From NCBI GenBank assembly GCA_039190895.1, contig JBCCXY010000029.1, forward strand, positions 1 to 32,193: DNA of 32,193 bases. The letters are read 5' to 3'. Below are positions 32,154 through 32,193 of this stretch, piece after piece. The notes beneath the pieces are model-generated. The model was not told where the DNA came from, made no database searches, and saw nothing but the letters and a program-made list of their open reading frames with translations. Within the stretch, counting starts at the first letter, position 1. Each line of letters opens with the position of its first letter. The stretch comes from Ovoidimarina sp039190895 (lineage in GTDB: Bacteria > Pseudomonadota > Alphaproteobacteria > Rhodobacterales > Rhodobacteraceae). The translations under genes were made by a program, and so were the position numbers.

Positions 32154-32193
32154 TGCCCTTCATCTTGGGCAAAATACTCCGGGGGGTCTGGGG
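32154..32193. repeat. Start of a probable dispersed intergenic repeat, cut by the window edge
   Basis: TGCCC (32154-32158) and GGGCA (32167-32171) form a small hairpin. It is followed by AAAATACTCC and then the G-rich GGGGGGTCTGGGG that runs to the last base. Rhodobacteraceae intergenic regions often contain this kind of AAAATACTCC-plus-G-run block followed by a matching C-run. The second half would lie beyond the window. That comparison is from memory and is not verified here. Confidence 0.35.

Overview
This window reads as a stretch of chromosome from a high-GC alphaproteobacterium, most likely a member of the Rhodobacteraceae (Roseobacter-type). The grounds are the long-form PstC and PstA permeases with extra N-terminal domains, the zwf-pgl-pgi order, the M23 peptidase-bactofilin pair, a prfB without the programmed frameshift, the tRNA-Gly with an encoded CCA, and intergenic stem-loops of a style I associate with that group. 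I see no integrase, transposase, phage gene, CRISPR array or rRNA. The lineage is inference from gene content and style, not from a search.

Layout. Bases 1-6250 (+) hold the phosphate regulon core: a Pho box of three 11-bp-phased half-sites, then pstS, a hairpin, pstC, pstA, pstB, phoU and phoB in a tight, overlapping operon. An aquaporin gene (aqpZ, +) follows and converges on a guanine deaminase gene (-). Divergent from that is mgtE (+), translationally coupled to a 5-formyltetrahydrofolate cyclo-ligase gene. Bases 10490-12800 are a minus-strand accessory island: a membrane-anchored protein with a C-terminal OmpR-type winged helix, then a secreted Sel1-repeat protein, then an exported cupin. 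Four 11-bp-phased direct repeats lie between the regulator and the Sel1 gene. A 270-bp gene-free stretch with nested inverted repeats precedes tRNA-Gly(CCC). A hotdog thioesterase gene starts only 4 nt after that tRNA.

Bases 13685-17430 (-) are the operon zwf-pgl-pgi, which links glucose-6-phosphate to the oxidative pentose phosphate/Entner-Doudoroff entry. A perfect LacI-type palindrome lies just upstream of zwf. A divergent radical SAM gene with extra cysteines (+) converges on a DUF924 gene (-). An MFS transporter, queA and a giant AsmA/YhdP-like envelope protein follow on the minus strand; the last two overlap by 4 bp. A bcp-type peroxiredoxin and a DUF455 ferritin-like protein (+, overlapping) come next. 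Then there is a cell-shape pair (membrane M23 peptidase and bactofilin, +, overlapping), ended by a strong terminator.

The right end (-) holds mrcA (penicillin-binding protein 1A), with a near-consensus promoter, followed by prfB. A striking multi-hairpin element separates the two. The last bases look like the start of a dispersed intergenic repeat cut by the window edge.

Most of this is ordinary core chromosome. The parts I would look at again are the membrane winged-helix/Sel1/cupin cassette with its phased operator, the mrcA-prfB structured element, the inverted repeats upstream of the tRNA, the thioesterase gene without room for a ribosome binding site, the zwf palindrome and the radical SAM protein.
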